In this document: in pieces, positions 1-9,596 of the stretch
Numbering within the stretch: the stretch's first letter is position 1
Layout of the letters: each line of letters begins with the position of its first letter
DNA from: Mycobacterium sp. 852002-40037_SCH5390672
GTDB lineage: Bacteria; Actinomycetota; Actinomycetes; Mycobacteriales; Mycobacteriaceae
NCBI RefSeq assembly: GCF_001665875.1
Contig: NZ_LZTA01000081.1
Location: 1-64,000, forward strand
Length of the DNA: 64,000 nt
Direction of reading: 5' to 3'
Notes under the pieces: model-generated
What the model was told of the DNA's origin: nothing
Database searches by the model: none
The model's input: only the letters and a program-made list of their open reading frames with translations
Made by a program: the position numbers and the translations under genes

Positions 1-1368
1 CGCCAACCCCACCGGCGCCCGCACACCAACACCAGACCACCCCGACAGCACCAGATCACGCTCACCGCGATCCAGCACCCCCACCTCACCGACGACCACC
101 GAGTCATCGGCCACCAGTAGCCGGTCAAGGAGCACCTCCAAACGGGTGATGTGCCTTGCCATCTCGTCGGCGCTGTAGCGGTCCGGGTTCCACGCGAACT
201 GAATTCGCGGCCTGCCGTCGACCGTCCGCGGGTAGATGTTGAACGCAACGTCTTGTACCGGGAAATTGAAGACCTCGAACGTTGCTTCCGAAGGCCCGAA
301 ACGAAGCGGCTCGGCGAAGGCCATCACGTTGATCACTGGCCCGAACTCGACGTTGATGTCCCGGCGGGCCGCGTCGGCAATCAGATCCGGCCAGCGCCGG
401 AACTGTTGATGGCGTAGCGCACCAATCAAATCCTTACCGACCCGATCGGTCAGCGCAGCCATGCTTTCGCTGTCATCGACGCAGACGGGCAGTGGCAACA
501 GGTTCGACACCATGCCCGCACATCTTTTTAGCGCCGCGGTCGTGCGCGCCGAAACCGCCAGCGACATCGAAATATTCTGACGTCCTGTCGTTTTGGCGAT
601 GAAAACTGCCAGTGTCGCGATCGCCCTTGCGACGTCGAATCGGTCATGTCCGTCCTCCGACGGTTGGCGCTTGCACACCAGCTCCTGCACTATCGGGTGC
701 CGTGGTGCCGCCGGCCTCTGGGTGCCCGCGAGGTCGGTGACTTCCAAAGGACTGCGCATGACAGACTTCCAGTACTCGGCATCGGCATCGCAGCGCGAAG
801 ACTGTTGATACTTCAGTTCTGCGTCCCGGATCAGCGCGAACTCGGAGAAGTCGACGACGTCGGCGGTGTCGAGGACCGACCCCGAATAGATGGCGGCGAT
901 GTAGCGAACGAAATTGTTTGCCCCATACCCGTCAAAGAGGACGTGGTGCGTACGCATGTAGAAGTACGACAGATTGTCGGTGATCCGCAGCAGTGCCAAG
1001 TCGCAGAGTCGGTCACGCAGCGCATTAAATGGCTGGCGGTAGTCGTTTTTCATCCACCTGCCCGCCGCGGCTACCGGGTCACGCTCGACGCGGAGATCGA
1101 TGCAGCGCAGGGTCTGCGGAATAGAGCGGTCGACGATGAAGACCGGTTCGCCGTCCTCCAGCGATGGCCGCGCACATGGTGTGCCGAACCGCCTGGTCGC
1201 CGCTTTGCAAGCTTCTGTGAGCTTCTCGCCGTCGACATCGTGATCGATCACGACATACCCGGCAAAGTTGTAAGAGACTTCAGGCTGAAGTAGTTGAGCA
1301 GTCCATATCGACCGCTGAGCTGCGGTCAAAGGCCCCAGGATATCTTGTTGCGTACCGTAATTGAGCAT
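1..1368 (-). CDS. Nonribosomal peptide synthetase, N-terminal condensation domain (partial, runs off left edge)
   Basis: The first 456 codons of a larger protein with no stop inside the window. Residues about 10-430 form a condensation (C) domain: an opening LTAAQRSIW motif and the catalytic HHVLFDG at 141-147, fitting the family HHxxxDG. The last visible residues (DRGERDLVLSGW) are the linker that normally leads into an adenylation domain. C domains form peptide bonds between carrier-protein-bound substrates in the cytosol. Starting with a C domain suggests either N-acylation of the first residue or an upstream partner synthetase. It lies 75 bp after the ThDP enzyme on the same strand and is probably co-transcribed. 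The ATG start has AGGGAG about 12 nt upstream. The product cannot be told from this fragment. Confidence 0.9.
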   Translation of the reverse strand, partial: MLNYGTQQDILGPLTAAQRSIWTAQLLQPEVSYNFAGYVVIDHDVDGEKLTEACKAATRRFGTPCARPSLEDGEPVFIVDRSIPQTLRCIDLRVERDPVAAAGRWMKNDYRQPFNALRDRLCDLALLRITDNLSYFYMRTHHVLFDGYGANNFVRYIAAIYSGSVLDTADVVDFSEFALIRDAELKYQQSSRCDADAEYWKSVMRSPLEVTDLAGTQRPAAPRHPIVQELVCKRQPSEDGHDRFDVARAIATLAVFIAKTTGRQNISMSLAVSARTTAALKRCAGMVSNLLPLPVCVDDSESMAALTDRVGKDLIGALRHQQFRRWPDLIADAARRDINVEFGPVINVMAFAEPLRFGPSEATFEVFNFPVQDVAFNIYPRTVDGRPRIQFAWNPDRYSADEMARHITRLEVLLDRLLVADDSVVVGEVGVLDRGERDLVLSGWSGVGVRAPVGLA

Positions 1369-1443
1369 AATGACGACGGACTCCCTATCTAGGCTGAGGT
1401 AGGTGTTGAAAGTGCGACGGTGCCGGTATCGGCGACAATGTCG

Positions 1444-3174
1444 TCAAGCGCTGAAGACGACATCGGTTCTGTTCTCCTTTGCAACACCCTGGCAAGCAAC
1501 GGATTTCGACGTCGAGAGCCCGAGAAACGTCGAAAGAGGGGGTATTTCGTCGGCGGCGCATTCGACGCTGATCACCGACGGACCATCAACCTCCAGTGCT
1601 GAACGCATTGCAGCGCTGAGGCCGTCGACGTCGGCGACGTCGACCGATGGAAGCTGCGGGAACATCGCGGCGAGACCGGCCCCGAGCCGGCTCGTCGTGA
1701 ATGTGTTGTAACTGTGCCGATTCCCGTAGAACAACTTTTCGCTCATTGCGCACATGGCGTGGGCGTTGTTGTTGAACAAGACGAACGTCACCGGCAAGCG
1801 GTATTGCACAGCGGTATGCACCTCCATGCCGTGCATAAAGAAGGCACCGTCCCCGGCGATCACCACGACGCGCCCGTCTCGCGCCCCGAATTTCGCACGG
1901 CCGAGGGCCATTCCGATACCAGCGCCAAAGCTGTAGCCCATGCCGAGTGCGACCGCGAACCGGCCCCCACGCCGAACCGGCAGATAATGGACAGCCGCCG
2001 CGCCGCTGTTGCCGACGTCGACGACAATGTCGACCCCGTCGGGCAATGCGCGGTCGAGCATGCTCATCGCGTCGCGATAGCGCACTCCGGGACCGTCGAA
2101 TTCCGGCGGATTCAACTCGGTGCTCGATACCGCATCAGGCACTCGAATTCCGGTCGGCCGCTCACGCCCGGTCAGCGCGCTCGTCAGCATTCGCAACGAC
2201 GCCCGCAGGTCGTCGGTGTGGACATGGGTGCATGCAACGTAGGGCGGTACGGACCCGATGGAGATCGTGGGCACCGCCGCGAGCGCATCGTCCAGCCCGG
2301 CACGCGCCGTCATCGACAGCCGGGTCCCCACCACCAGGCACAACGCGCTGTCGGCCACCGCTTCCACTACACCCGGGTGGCCCATCACACCGGTGACACC
2401 GAGTGCCGACGACAAACCGAAACCCGGTGTGCCGGCAGCATCCTTGGCGTGGGGCACACACGCCACCTGCGCGCGAAGCACCGCCCGCAACGACGCCAGT
2501 TCGGCTCGTGCATCGTCACGGACCACCTGCTCACCAGCGATGATCGTCACCGGTCCGCTCACCCGGCGCAGCACTCGTACGATCGGACGCGGATCACCAA
2601 TGTCTCGTGGTCGCTCGGTACCGCGCTCAGCCACGAAACCGTCGATCCGCACGTCAGATTGCTGAATATCTTTGGGCAGCAACAACACCGCAGGCCCGCC
2701 GGTTCGCGCCGCCGCCACCGCGGCAGGCAATGCCGAGGCGATGTCCGCGGGAGACTGCACCCGTCGGCAGAACACCGACACCTCGGAGAACAGCGCCTCG
2801 GCATTTAGTGAACCGTTGCGACCGCTCGTGTCCCGAAAGCTGCCGCGACCATCCATCGTGGTGGCCGGCTGTCCCACCAACGCCAATAGTGGCATGCGGT
2901 TGGTAAACAATTCGCCAAGGCCGGCAACAAGGTTCAGCGCGCCCCCGCCGCACGTCGCCACCACGCCGAAGTCGCCGCGGCTGCGGCTGTATCCGTCAGC
3001 CATCGCCGCAGCAGAAAACTCGTGTTTGGCCAACACCACGCCGATGTCCGAGCGGAAGAATGCGGCGTCGTACAGGTCTTCAATGTCGCCGCCATCGACG
3101 CCGAACAGGTAGTCGACTCCGATTGACGCGAGATAGCCGATGACATGGTCGACCACGCGGTTGCCCTGGGACAT
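1444..3174 (-). CDS. Thiamine-diphosphate-dependent enzyme, acetolactate synthase-like
   Basis: 576 aa with the three-domain layout of acetolactate synthase and related ThDP decarboxylases/lyases. The cofactor-activating glutamate is in KHEFSAAAMADGY (about residue 52). The ThDP/Mg motif runs from GDGAFF (about 441) to FNNNAHAM (about 468). The family condenses or decarboxylates 2-oxo acids; the substrate is unknown here. It lies directly upstream of the NRPS, so I infer it makes or modifies a building block for that pathway rather than serving branched-chain amino acid synthesis. The start chosen is an ATG with AGAGG 9 nt upstream; an in-frame TTG lies three codons earlier. The sequence around the second motif (HAMCAM) is unlike ordinary IlvB, which supports a specialised role. 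Confidence 0.8.
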   Translation of the reverse strand: MSQGNRVVDHVIGYLASIGVDYLFGVDGGDIEDLYDAAFFRSDIGVVLAKHEFSAAAMADGYSRSRGDFGVVATCGGGALNLVAGLGELFTNRMPLLALVGQPATTMDGRGSFRDTSGRNGSLNAEALFSEVSVFCRRVQSPADIASALPAAVAAARTGGPAVLLLPKDIQQSDVRIDGFVAERGTERPRDIGDPRPIVRVLRRVSGPVTIIAGEQVVRDDARAELASLRAVLRAQVACVPHAKDAAGTPGFGLSSALGVTGVMGHPGVVEAVADSALCLVVGTRLSMTARAGLDDALAAVPTISIGSVPPYVACTHVHTDDLRASLRMLTSALTGRERPTGIRVPDAVSSTELNPPEFDGPGVRYRDAMSMLDRALPDGVDIVVDVGNSGAAAVHYLPVRRGGRFAVALGMGYSFGAGIGMALGRAKFGARDGRVVVIAGDGAFFMHGMEVHTAVQYRLPVTFVLFNNNAHAMCAMSEKLFYGNRHSYNTFTTSRLGAGLAAMFPQLPSVDVADVDGLSAAMRSALEVDGPSVISVECAADEIPPLSTFLGLSTSKSVACQGVAKENRTDVVFSA

Positions 3175-3802
3175 AGTTTTCAACCTCTAGAAACGACATT
3201 GGTGAATTGCGTGCTCGCCCGAACCTGGTGGCGGCATCTGCACGTGACTGAACAGCCGCGATGCACGATCTCGCTCGCGGCGACGAGTGGGCGGCGCGCG
3301 TGCGCCACCCGACAATGGGCAGCATTGATGCGGTTCCGGCATCCCGAGTGCAGGTCCCAACGGCCGCCCGGTACAACGACTTTGGCGGGTTCCACGGGAT
3401 CCCGGCAGTAATCCACCACAAGCGTCCAACCGGCCATGCCCGCCAGGCATGATGTCATGTGCGGGAGCTTAAGTTTCCCTGAGCGGAGGCCATGAACCGA
3501 TTGATCCGACTAAGGTGGTGTGCGCGCGCAGATCGAGTAGTGACCGACCCCGCAGTGCGTAAAGCTCAGTGACGGTGTTCTTCACCAGGGGTCACCGGGC
3601 GCTCAGACGGTCGCCGATCAGCGTAAGCATGCCGGGGGTCTGCCGGACTCGCGGCGCACAGTGTCACTGCTATCTGATTGCGCAGCAGGGCCTTTCGGGG
3701 TGCGAACGACCGGCCCCGCCACCGGAGGCCTGGCCGAAGCACGCGGCGACCGCGGGGTTGATTACCCGGGGGCCCACCTATTTATCCGGACAACCTGTCT
3801 GA
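3175..3802. other. Intergenic region, no gene recognised
   Basis: Spacer between a LuxR-type regulator and the ThDP enzyme. Several short frames exist on both strands but none has a recognisable product, a good ribosome site or consistent codon bias. It probably holds the promoter of the ThDP-NRPS unit. AGAGG just upstream of the ThDP start is the only clear element. Confidence 0.5.
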
Positions 3803-6451
3803 TCAAGACGCATCTCGGCTCATCAGACGGATGAGTTCGTCGCGGTTGTTGATGCCCAGTTTGGTGAAAAGACGGTACAGGTGTCCCTCCACCGTGCGCA
3901 CCGAGATGACCAACCGGTCCGCGATCTGCCGGTTGGACAAACCGGCGGCAACCAGCAGCACGATCTGACGTTCACGACCGCTGAAGGGAAGGGGGCGCGC
4001 CGCGGCCTCGAGCGCCGGGGTACGCGAACCGCATTGGCTGGCCAGAGCATGCGCCCAGGTCGACGACTCAATCTCCTTGCGCCGGTCGCCGCGACAGGCA
4101 TGTTCGCCTGCCGCCTGTGCCGACGCGTCGGCGGCAAAAGCCAATGCCCCCAGGTCAGCGAACTGATGTGCCGCGGCATCGATCAGATCGCCGTCGTGTT
4201 GGGCCAGACCACGAGCATGGTCGGCGACCGCCCGCGCCGATGGAGTGTTCAACGTTCCGACAAGCTCGTCCACCCGCGTGGCCTGCGAACGATCCCCGAA
4301 ACGCACGGCCGCGTGGCGTGCCCGTATCTCCGCCACGTGCATTCCGGCTGCTCGCGCGGTTTCCGCCGCGCGCAGCGCATGCGCCCGCGCGGCCGTCGGG
4401 TCGCCGGCAGCCGCCCGCTCCCATGCTCGGGCCAGCTCGAGTTCGGGCAAGAACACTCCAACATGGCCTCCATAGACTTTTTCCGCGCACCGCAACGCCG
4501 CAGCGGCCGCCGCACTGTCCCCCCGCGCCCCCTCGGCCTGGGCATGCAGCGCGGCCACCACCAGCAACCAAGGCGACGGAAAGCCTTGAGACAGTTCAGA
4601 GATCGAGCGGGCGAGAGTAGCGCACGCTGCCAGCAGCTCACCGCGGGAAACCTGCACGAGCCCGAGCATCGCGTCCACCATGGCCTCCGCGGCCGGAAGA
4701 CCGGTGGCCATCGCGGCATAACGCTTATGGATCCGCTCGGCCGCCAGGTAGTCACCGGCAGCAGTCGCGACCATGACCTCGGCCAGCCCGATGGCGAACC
4801 GCTGCGGACCCGCTTTGCAGAGCGCCGCCGCGCGCAACCCCGCCTCCGCTATGCGGCCGACTTCGGAAAGCCGCCCGGCGGCCATCAGAGCACCGCATGT
4901 CGCGACAGCCGCCCACACGGTCGTCATCGGCATTACGTCGGACTCGCACAGTCGCGGCCCAAGCTCGATCGTCGTCTCCACGTCGCCGCAGAAGAACCCG
5001 ATCGAGAGCTCTAACGCACTGATCAGCTGGCTGCCCGCCTCGGACGCAACACGCTGTTTCACGTCGGTCAGCACTCGCCTCGCGGTATCGGCGTCACCGC
5101 ACCCCCATGCCAAGTTCGCCGCGCGCAGAAAACCCCACCGCGCGATCAACCACTCGTCGGCATCATCGACGTCGACGCCCAGAAGGATGGAATCGGCCTC
5201 CTCGCCGCGACCCTGCCAACTCACCGCCTCGGCGAGCACCAACGCGGCCGGCAGACCACCACCACGATCGACCGCGAACCTCGCCAACTCCTCGCCCAAC
5301 ACCACGTTCGACATCGCCAGCGCGTCGGCCGCAGCCTTGATGACCACGCCCAGGTCGGGCTCCAGGTCACTGCGCATCATGAACTGCGCCAGCCGGATTC
5401 GGCCCCGCAGGTCGGGGACTTGCGAGCGCCGCGCCGCTGCCCGCAGATGCCTTCGAAGAGTCTTGGCCAATACACCGTTGAGGTGCCGCGAGCGCACCAT
5501 CCCGGCACGCCGGGTCGCCGCTTCACCCAGCATGGGGTGATTCAGTTGCGCCAGCGTGTGGGACCCGTCGGCAACCAGCTGGATCAGACCACGGCGCTCC
5601 AGGTTTGCCATGGCATCGGCATCGCAGATTTCGCGCAGGATCTCCAGCTCCAGCAGCTCGGCGGTGGCCAAGACCTCCACCACCTCCAACTCTTCTGGAC
5701 TCAGCGATTGCAGCCGATACTCCAAAGCATCACGGAGTTCGCGATCTGCGCGCAACGGGCCGCGAAGTTGCCAGCCCTCCTCGGCGTAGACCAGCGCCCC
5801 ACTTTCCCGCCCCGCGGTCAGCAAACCCCGTAGTAGCAACAGATTTCCCGCACTGCGCTCGAACAACTCGTCAACCAATCCAGACTCGACCGGTCCACCC
5901 AGGACCGCGCCGGCCAATAGACCGGTCTGCTCGCGGGTGAACGGATCGACGTGAACGGTCAGCAGCAGGCGCTCTTTCAACAACGCAGTCACCGCATCCG
6001 AGATCGGCTCGCCCGACCGGATCGTCACGATCAACCGAGCGCTACGCCCGGCCGCAAGCTGATTGACCAAGGTGGCCGACAACGGATCGAGCAACTGGGC
6101 GTCGTCGACCACCACCACCAGGTTCTTGTCTTGGCCCAAGGTGTTGTGCGCAGCGGCCAGCATGACCGCTGGTTCATGTCCCACCGCGAGACTCACCACG
6201 CGAGAAAACGCACCCAGCGGTAGAGCGCAACCCGTTTGCGTGCCCAACGCGAATCGCACCGTGCGGCCGGCCGACTCAACCGTCTTTGCCAGCATTCGCG
6301 CCAGCGTCGATTTGCCCACCCCGCTATCGCCGACCAGCGCAACCCCGTTGAACTCTCCGTTACTCAGCGCTGCCAGCGACCGCCGAAACTCGGCATCGCG
6401 CCCCACGATGGGCCACGTCGCGTCATTCACGCGTTGCGTCAAGTGCTGCAT
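3803..6451 (-). CDS. LuxR-family (LAL-type) ATPase transcriptional regulator, copy 1
   Basis: 882 aa large regulator of the MalT/LAL type. An N-terminal AAA-like ATPase carries Walker A GDSGVGKST (about 41-49) and Walker B NLVVVVDDAQLLD. A long helical TPR-like middle follows. The last 65 residues are a LuxR helix-turn-helix (FSGRERQIVLLVAAGLSNRQ, then RTVEGHLYRLFTKLGI). Such proteins activate transcription after binding ATP and an inducer. The start chosen has GGGAG 7 nt upstream and gives an N-terminus like that of copy 2. An in-frame ATG at 6547 would add 32 hydrophilic residues with weaker G/C third-position use. It is a tandem paralogue of the next gene, including a 228-bp stretch of perfect identity. 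Its position upstream of the NRPS unit suggests it controls that cluster (inference). Confidence 0.88.
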   Translation of the reverse strand: MQHLTQRVNDATWPIVGRDAEFRRSLAALSNGEFNGVALVGDSGVGKSTLARMLAKTVESAGRTVRFALGTQTGCALPLGAFSRVVSLAVGHEPAVMLAAAHNTLGQDKNLVVVVDDAQLLDPLSATLVNQLAAGRSARLIVTIRSGEPISDAVTALLKERLLLTVHVDPFTREQTGLLAGAVLGGPVESGLVDELFERSAGNLLLLRGLLTAGRESGALVYAEEGWQLRGPLRADRELRDALEYRLQSLSPEELEVVEVLATAELLELEILREICDADAMANLERRGLIQLVADGSHTLAQLNHPMLGEAATRRAGMVRSRHLNGVLAKTLRRHLRAAARRSQVPDLRGRIRLAQFMMRSDLEPDLGVVIKAAADALAMSNVVLGEELARFAVDRGGGLPAALVLAEAVSWQGRGEEADSILLGVDVDDADEWLIARWGFLRAANLAWGCGDADTARRVLTDVKQRVASEAGSQLISALELSIGFFCGDVETTIELGPRLCESDVMPMTTVWAAVATCGALMAAGRLSEVGRIAEAGLRAAALCKAGPQRFAIGLAEVMVATAAGDYLAAERIHKRYAAMATGLPAAEAMVDAMLGLVQVSRGELLAACATLARSISELSQGFPSPWLLVVAALHAQAEGARGDSAAAAAALRCAEKVYGGHVGVFLPELELARAWERAAAGDPTAARAHALRAAETARAAGMHVAEIRARHAAVRFGDRSQATRVDELVGTLNTPSARAVADHARGLAQHDGDLIDAAAHQFADLGALAFAADASAQAAGEHACRGDRRKEIESSTWAHALASQCGSRTPALEAAARPLPFSGRERQIVLLVAAGLSNRQIADRLVISVRTVEGHLYRLFTKLGINNRDELIRLMSRDAS

Positions 6452-6875
6452 CTCCCCACTCCCACCGGGGCTGCCGGCGTGGCGACCAGTACTGGTGCGC
6501 TTACCGTCTGCCGATTCAGCGTCGTCCTCATCCGCCGGACGAGACATCTCGAGCCCGCTGCCGCTACATGAAGCCTGAACTGGCTGCCGCTAGATAAAGC
6601 CTGAAAGACTCAAGCGGACTCGAGGCCCTGCCCGAGCAGCCCGACGGGATTCGGTCCCCGCCCACCAGCAGATTTGACGGCAAGACCGTCTGTGCGGTTC
6701 CGGACGGGTCGACATCGTGGTCAACGATCGCGACCGTGCACTTCCGACTGCGTATCATGAGCGCGAGCGTATGGCCGCTCAAGCAGGCGTCGCCGGAATC
6801 CACAGGTAAGTCGAGTGGTGCGTGCGCAGAGATAGAGTGCCGGTCCGGCGAACTCCAAAGGTTACCTATGAAAAC
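6452..6875. other. Spacer between the two LAL regulators
   Basis: No convincing gene. A 79-codon leftward frame (6564-6803) has no recognisable features. The first 96 bp may instead encode an N-terminal extension of copy 1. No promoter could be placed with confidence. Confidence 0.45.
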
Positions 6876-9584
6876 TCAGCCGGTCCGAGGGTGATCGTGG
6901 CTCCGGTAACCTAGCGACCCGTCGCCCCGAAGTGACAACTCGCCCCGCGTGGGCGGCTCCCTGCGGGTAAGGCAGATGAGTTGGTCGCGCGTGTTGATGC
7001 CGAGTTTGGTGAAAATGCGGTAGAGGTGCCCCTCGACCGTGCGCACCGAGATGACCAACTGATCGGCGATCTGCCGGTTGGACAAACCGGCCGCGACCAG
7101 CATGACGATCTGGCGTTCACGGCCACTGAAGGGAAGTGGGCGCGCCGACGCGTCGACCGCCGGGGTACGCAAACCGCATTGGCTGGCCAGTGCGTGCGCC
7201 CGGGTCGACGAGTCGAATTTCTTGGCGCGGTCGCCTCGGCGGGCATGTTCGCTGGCCGCCTGGGCCGATGCGTCGGCGGCAAAAGCCAATGAACCAAGGT
7301 CGGCGAACTGGTGTGCGGCGGCATCGAGCAGATCGCCGTCGTGTTGTTCCAGGCCGCGGGCATGGTCAGCAGCCGCCTGGGCCAACGCGGTGGTCAGAAT
7401 TCGAGCAAGTTGTTGCAGGCGCTTGGCCTGCGAACGATCGCCGAATCGCACGGCCGCATGGCGTGCCCGTTCTCCGCCCACGTGCATTCCGGCTGCTCGC
7501 GCGGTTTCCGCCGCGCGCAGCGCATGCGCCCGCGCGGCCGTCGGGTCGCCGGCAGCCGCCCGCTCCCATGCTCGGGCCAGCTCGAGTTCGGGCAAGAACA
7601 CTCCAACATGGCCTCCATAGACTTTTTCCGCGCACCGCAACGCCGCAGCGGCCGCCGCACTGTCCCCCCGCGCCCCCTCGGCCTGGGCATGCAGCGCGGC
7701 CACCAGCGCCAACCAAGGCGATGGAAAACCCTCAGCGAACACCGCAAGCGAGTCGACGAACGCAGCGCACGCTGCCCGGAGCTCACCGCGTGCAACGCGC
7801 ACGAGCCCGAGCATCGCGCCAACCATGGCCTCGGCTTCAGGAAGACCGGCGGCGATCGCGGCATAACGCTTGTAGATCCGCTCGGCCGCGCGATCGTTGC
7901 CGGCGGCGGTCGCGGCCATGACCTCCGTCATCCCGATGTTGAATTGATGCAGCCCCAGCCCGCACAGCCCAGCCGCACGTAGCCCGAGGTCAGCTATGCG
8001 GCTTACTTGCGAAAATCGCCCGGCCGCCGCAAAGGCACCGCAGGTAGGGAAAACCGCCCACACGGTCGCTATCGGTACTGCATCGGACTCACACAATCCC
8101 GGCCCAAGTTCAATAGTCGTCTCAACGTCGCCACGGAAGTAGCCCATGGACACATCCAGCGCGTTGATCAACTGGATGCCGGCCTCGGAAGCCACCCGCT
8201 TTTTCACCTCATCGAGTGCCCGGATGGCCGCTTCAACGTCTCCGCAGCCCCAGTACAAGTTGGCAGCGCGCACACAGCCCCACCGTGCGATCAGCCAATC
8301 GTCGCCGTCGGTGGGTTCGGCGTCGACAAGCACGGAATCGGCCTTCTCGCCGCGACCCTGCCAACTCAGCGCCTCGGCCAGCACCAACGCGGCCGGCAGA
8401 CCGCCACCACGATCGACCGCGAACCTCGCCAACTCCTCGCCCAACGCCACGTTCGACATCGCCACCGCGTCGGCCGCCGCTTCGACGACGACATCGAGGT
8501 CAGGCTCCAGGTCGCTTCGCATCATGAACTGGGCCAGCCGGATCCGGCCCTGCAGCCCCGGCAACCCCAGCAGGCCGCCGCCGGCCCGCTCATGCTTTTG
8601 AAGAGCTCGCGCCAATACACCGTTGAGGTGCCGCGAGCGCACCATCCCGGCGTGCCGGGTGGCCGCTTCACCGAGCATGGGCTGATTCAACTGCGCCACG
8701 GTGTGGGATCCGTCGGCAACCAGCTGGATCAGACCCCGGCGCTCCAACGTCGCCAGCGCCCCGGCATCGCAGATGTCGCGCAGGATCTCCCACTGCAGCG
8801 ACTCGGCGGTGGCCAAGACCTCCACCACCTCCAGCTCTTCTGGACTCAGCGATTGCAGCCGAAACTCCAAAGCATCACGAAGTTCGCGATCTGCGCGCAA
8901 CGGGCCGCGAAGTTGCCAGCTGCCGTCGATGTAGACCAGCGCCCCGCTTTCCCGCCCCGCGGTCAGAAAACCCCGCAGTAGCAACAGATTTCCCGCGCTG
9001 CGCTCGAACAACTCGTCAACCAATCGAAAGTCGACCGGACCGCCCAACACCGCCCCGGCCAGCAGGGCGGTCTGCTCGCGGGTGAACGAATCGACGTGGA
9101 CGGTCAGCAACAGGCGCTCTTTCAACAACGCAGTCACGGCATCCAGCACTGGTTCGCCCGACCGGATCGTCACGATCAACCGAGCGCTACGGCCGGACGC
9201 AAGCTGATTGACCAAGGTGGCCGACAACGGATCGAGCAAATGGGCGTCGTCGACCACCACCACCAGGTTCCTGTCTTGGCCCAAGGTGTTGTGCGCAGCG
9301 GCCAGCATGACCGCCGGTTCATTCGCTGCCCCAAGACTCACCGCGCGAGAAAACGCGCCCAGCGGTAGAGCGCAACCCGTCTGAGTGCCCAACGCGAATC
9401 GCACCGTGCGGCCGGCCGACTCAACCGTCTTCGCCAGCATGCGCGCCAGCGTCGATTTGCCCACCCCGCTGTCGCCGACCAGCGCCACCCCGTGGAAATC
9501 CCCGTTACCGAGCGCCCCGAGCGACCGCCGCAACTCCACATCGCGTCCCACGATGGGCCACGCCGAACCGACTTCCCCCGGCAC
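6876..9584 (-). CDS. LuxR-family (LAL-type) ATPase transcriptional regulator, copy 2
   Basis: 902 aa paralogue of the preceding regulator in the same orientation. It has the same Walker A GDSGVGKST, a Walker B NLVVVVDDAHLLD, a helical middle, and a LuxR HTH ending RTVEGHLYRIFTKLGI. About 30 residues follow the HTH (Arg/Gly-rich) that copy 1 lacks. The start is a GTG preceded by TAGGGT and a 6-nt spacer, fitting a leaderless transcript; no Shine-Dalgarno is present. Identity with copy 1 is high across the ATPase and HTH, lower in the middle, and perfect over 7478-7705 at the DNA level. It probably works with or antagonises copy 1; homo- or hetero-oligomers are possible (inference). Confidence 0.88.
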   Translation of the reverse strand: MPGEVGSAWPIVGRDVELRRSLGALGNGDFHGVALVGDSGVGKSTLARMLAKTVESAGRTVRFALGTQTGCALPLGAFSRAVSLGAANEPAVMLAAAHNTLGQDRNLVVVVDDAHLLDPLSATLVNQLASGRSARLIVTIRSGEPVLDAVTALLKERLLLTVHVDSFTREQTALLAGAVLGGPVDFRLVDELFERSAGNLLLLRGFLTAGRESGALVYIDGSWQLRGPLRADRELRDALEFRLQSLSPEELEVVEVLATAESLQWEILRDICDAGALATLERRGLIQLVADGSHTVAQLNQPMLGEAATRHAGMVRSRHLNGVLARALQKHERAGGGLLGLPGLQGRIRLAQFMMRSDLEPDLDVVVEAAADAVAMSNVALGEELARFAVDRGGGLPAALVLAEALSWQGRGEKADSVLVDAEPTDGDDWLIARWGCVRAANLYWGCGDVEAAIRALDEVKKRVASEAGIQLINALDVSMGYFRGDVETTIELGPGLCESDAVPIATVWAVFPTCGAFAAAGRFSQVSRIADLGLRAAGLCGLGLHQFNIGMTEVMAATAAGNDRAAERIYKRYAAIAAGLPEAEAMVGAMLGLVRVARGELRAACAAFVDSLAVFAEGFPSPWLALVAALHAQAEGARGDSAAAAAALRCAEKVYGGHVGVFLPELELARAWERAAAGDPTAARAHALRAAETARAAGMHVGGERARHAAVRFGDRSQAKRLQQLARILTTALAQAAADHARGLEQHDGDLLDAAAHQFADLGSLAFAADASAQAASEHARRGDRAKKFDSSTRAHALASQCGLRTPAVDASARPLPFSGRERQIVMLVAAGLSNRQIADQLVISVRTVEGHLYRIFTKLGINTRDQLICLTRREPPTRGELSLRGDGSLGYRSHDHPRTG

Positions 9585-9590
9585 CGGAAA

Positions 9591-9596
9591 ACCCTA
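9591..9596 (-). promoter_or_regulatory. -10 box (TAGGGT) of LAL copy 2, leaderless layout
   Basis: On the minus strand TAGGGT is followed by 6 nt and then the GTG start. This matches the TANNNT box and spacing seen for leaderless mycobacterial mRNAs. Confidence 0.5.

Noticed and set aside
1714..2808. 364-codon rightward frame
   Set aside because: Antisense shadow of the ThDP enzyme; composition is His/Arg-rich with no family features.
6564..6803. 79-codon leftward frame between the LAL genes
   Set aside because: No homology I recognise and no start signal.
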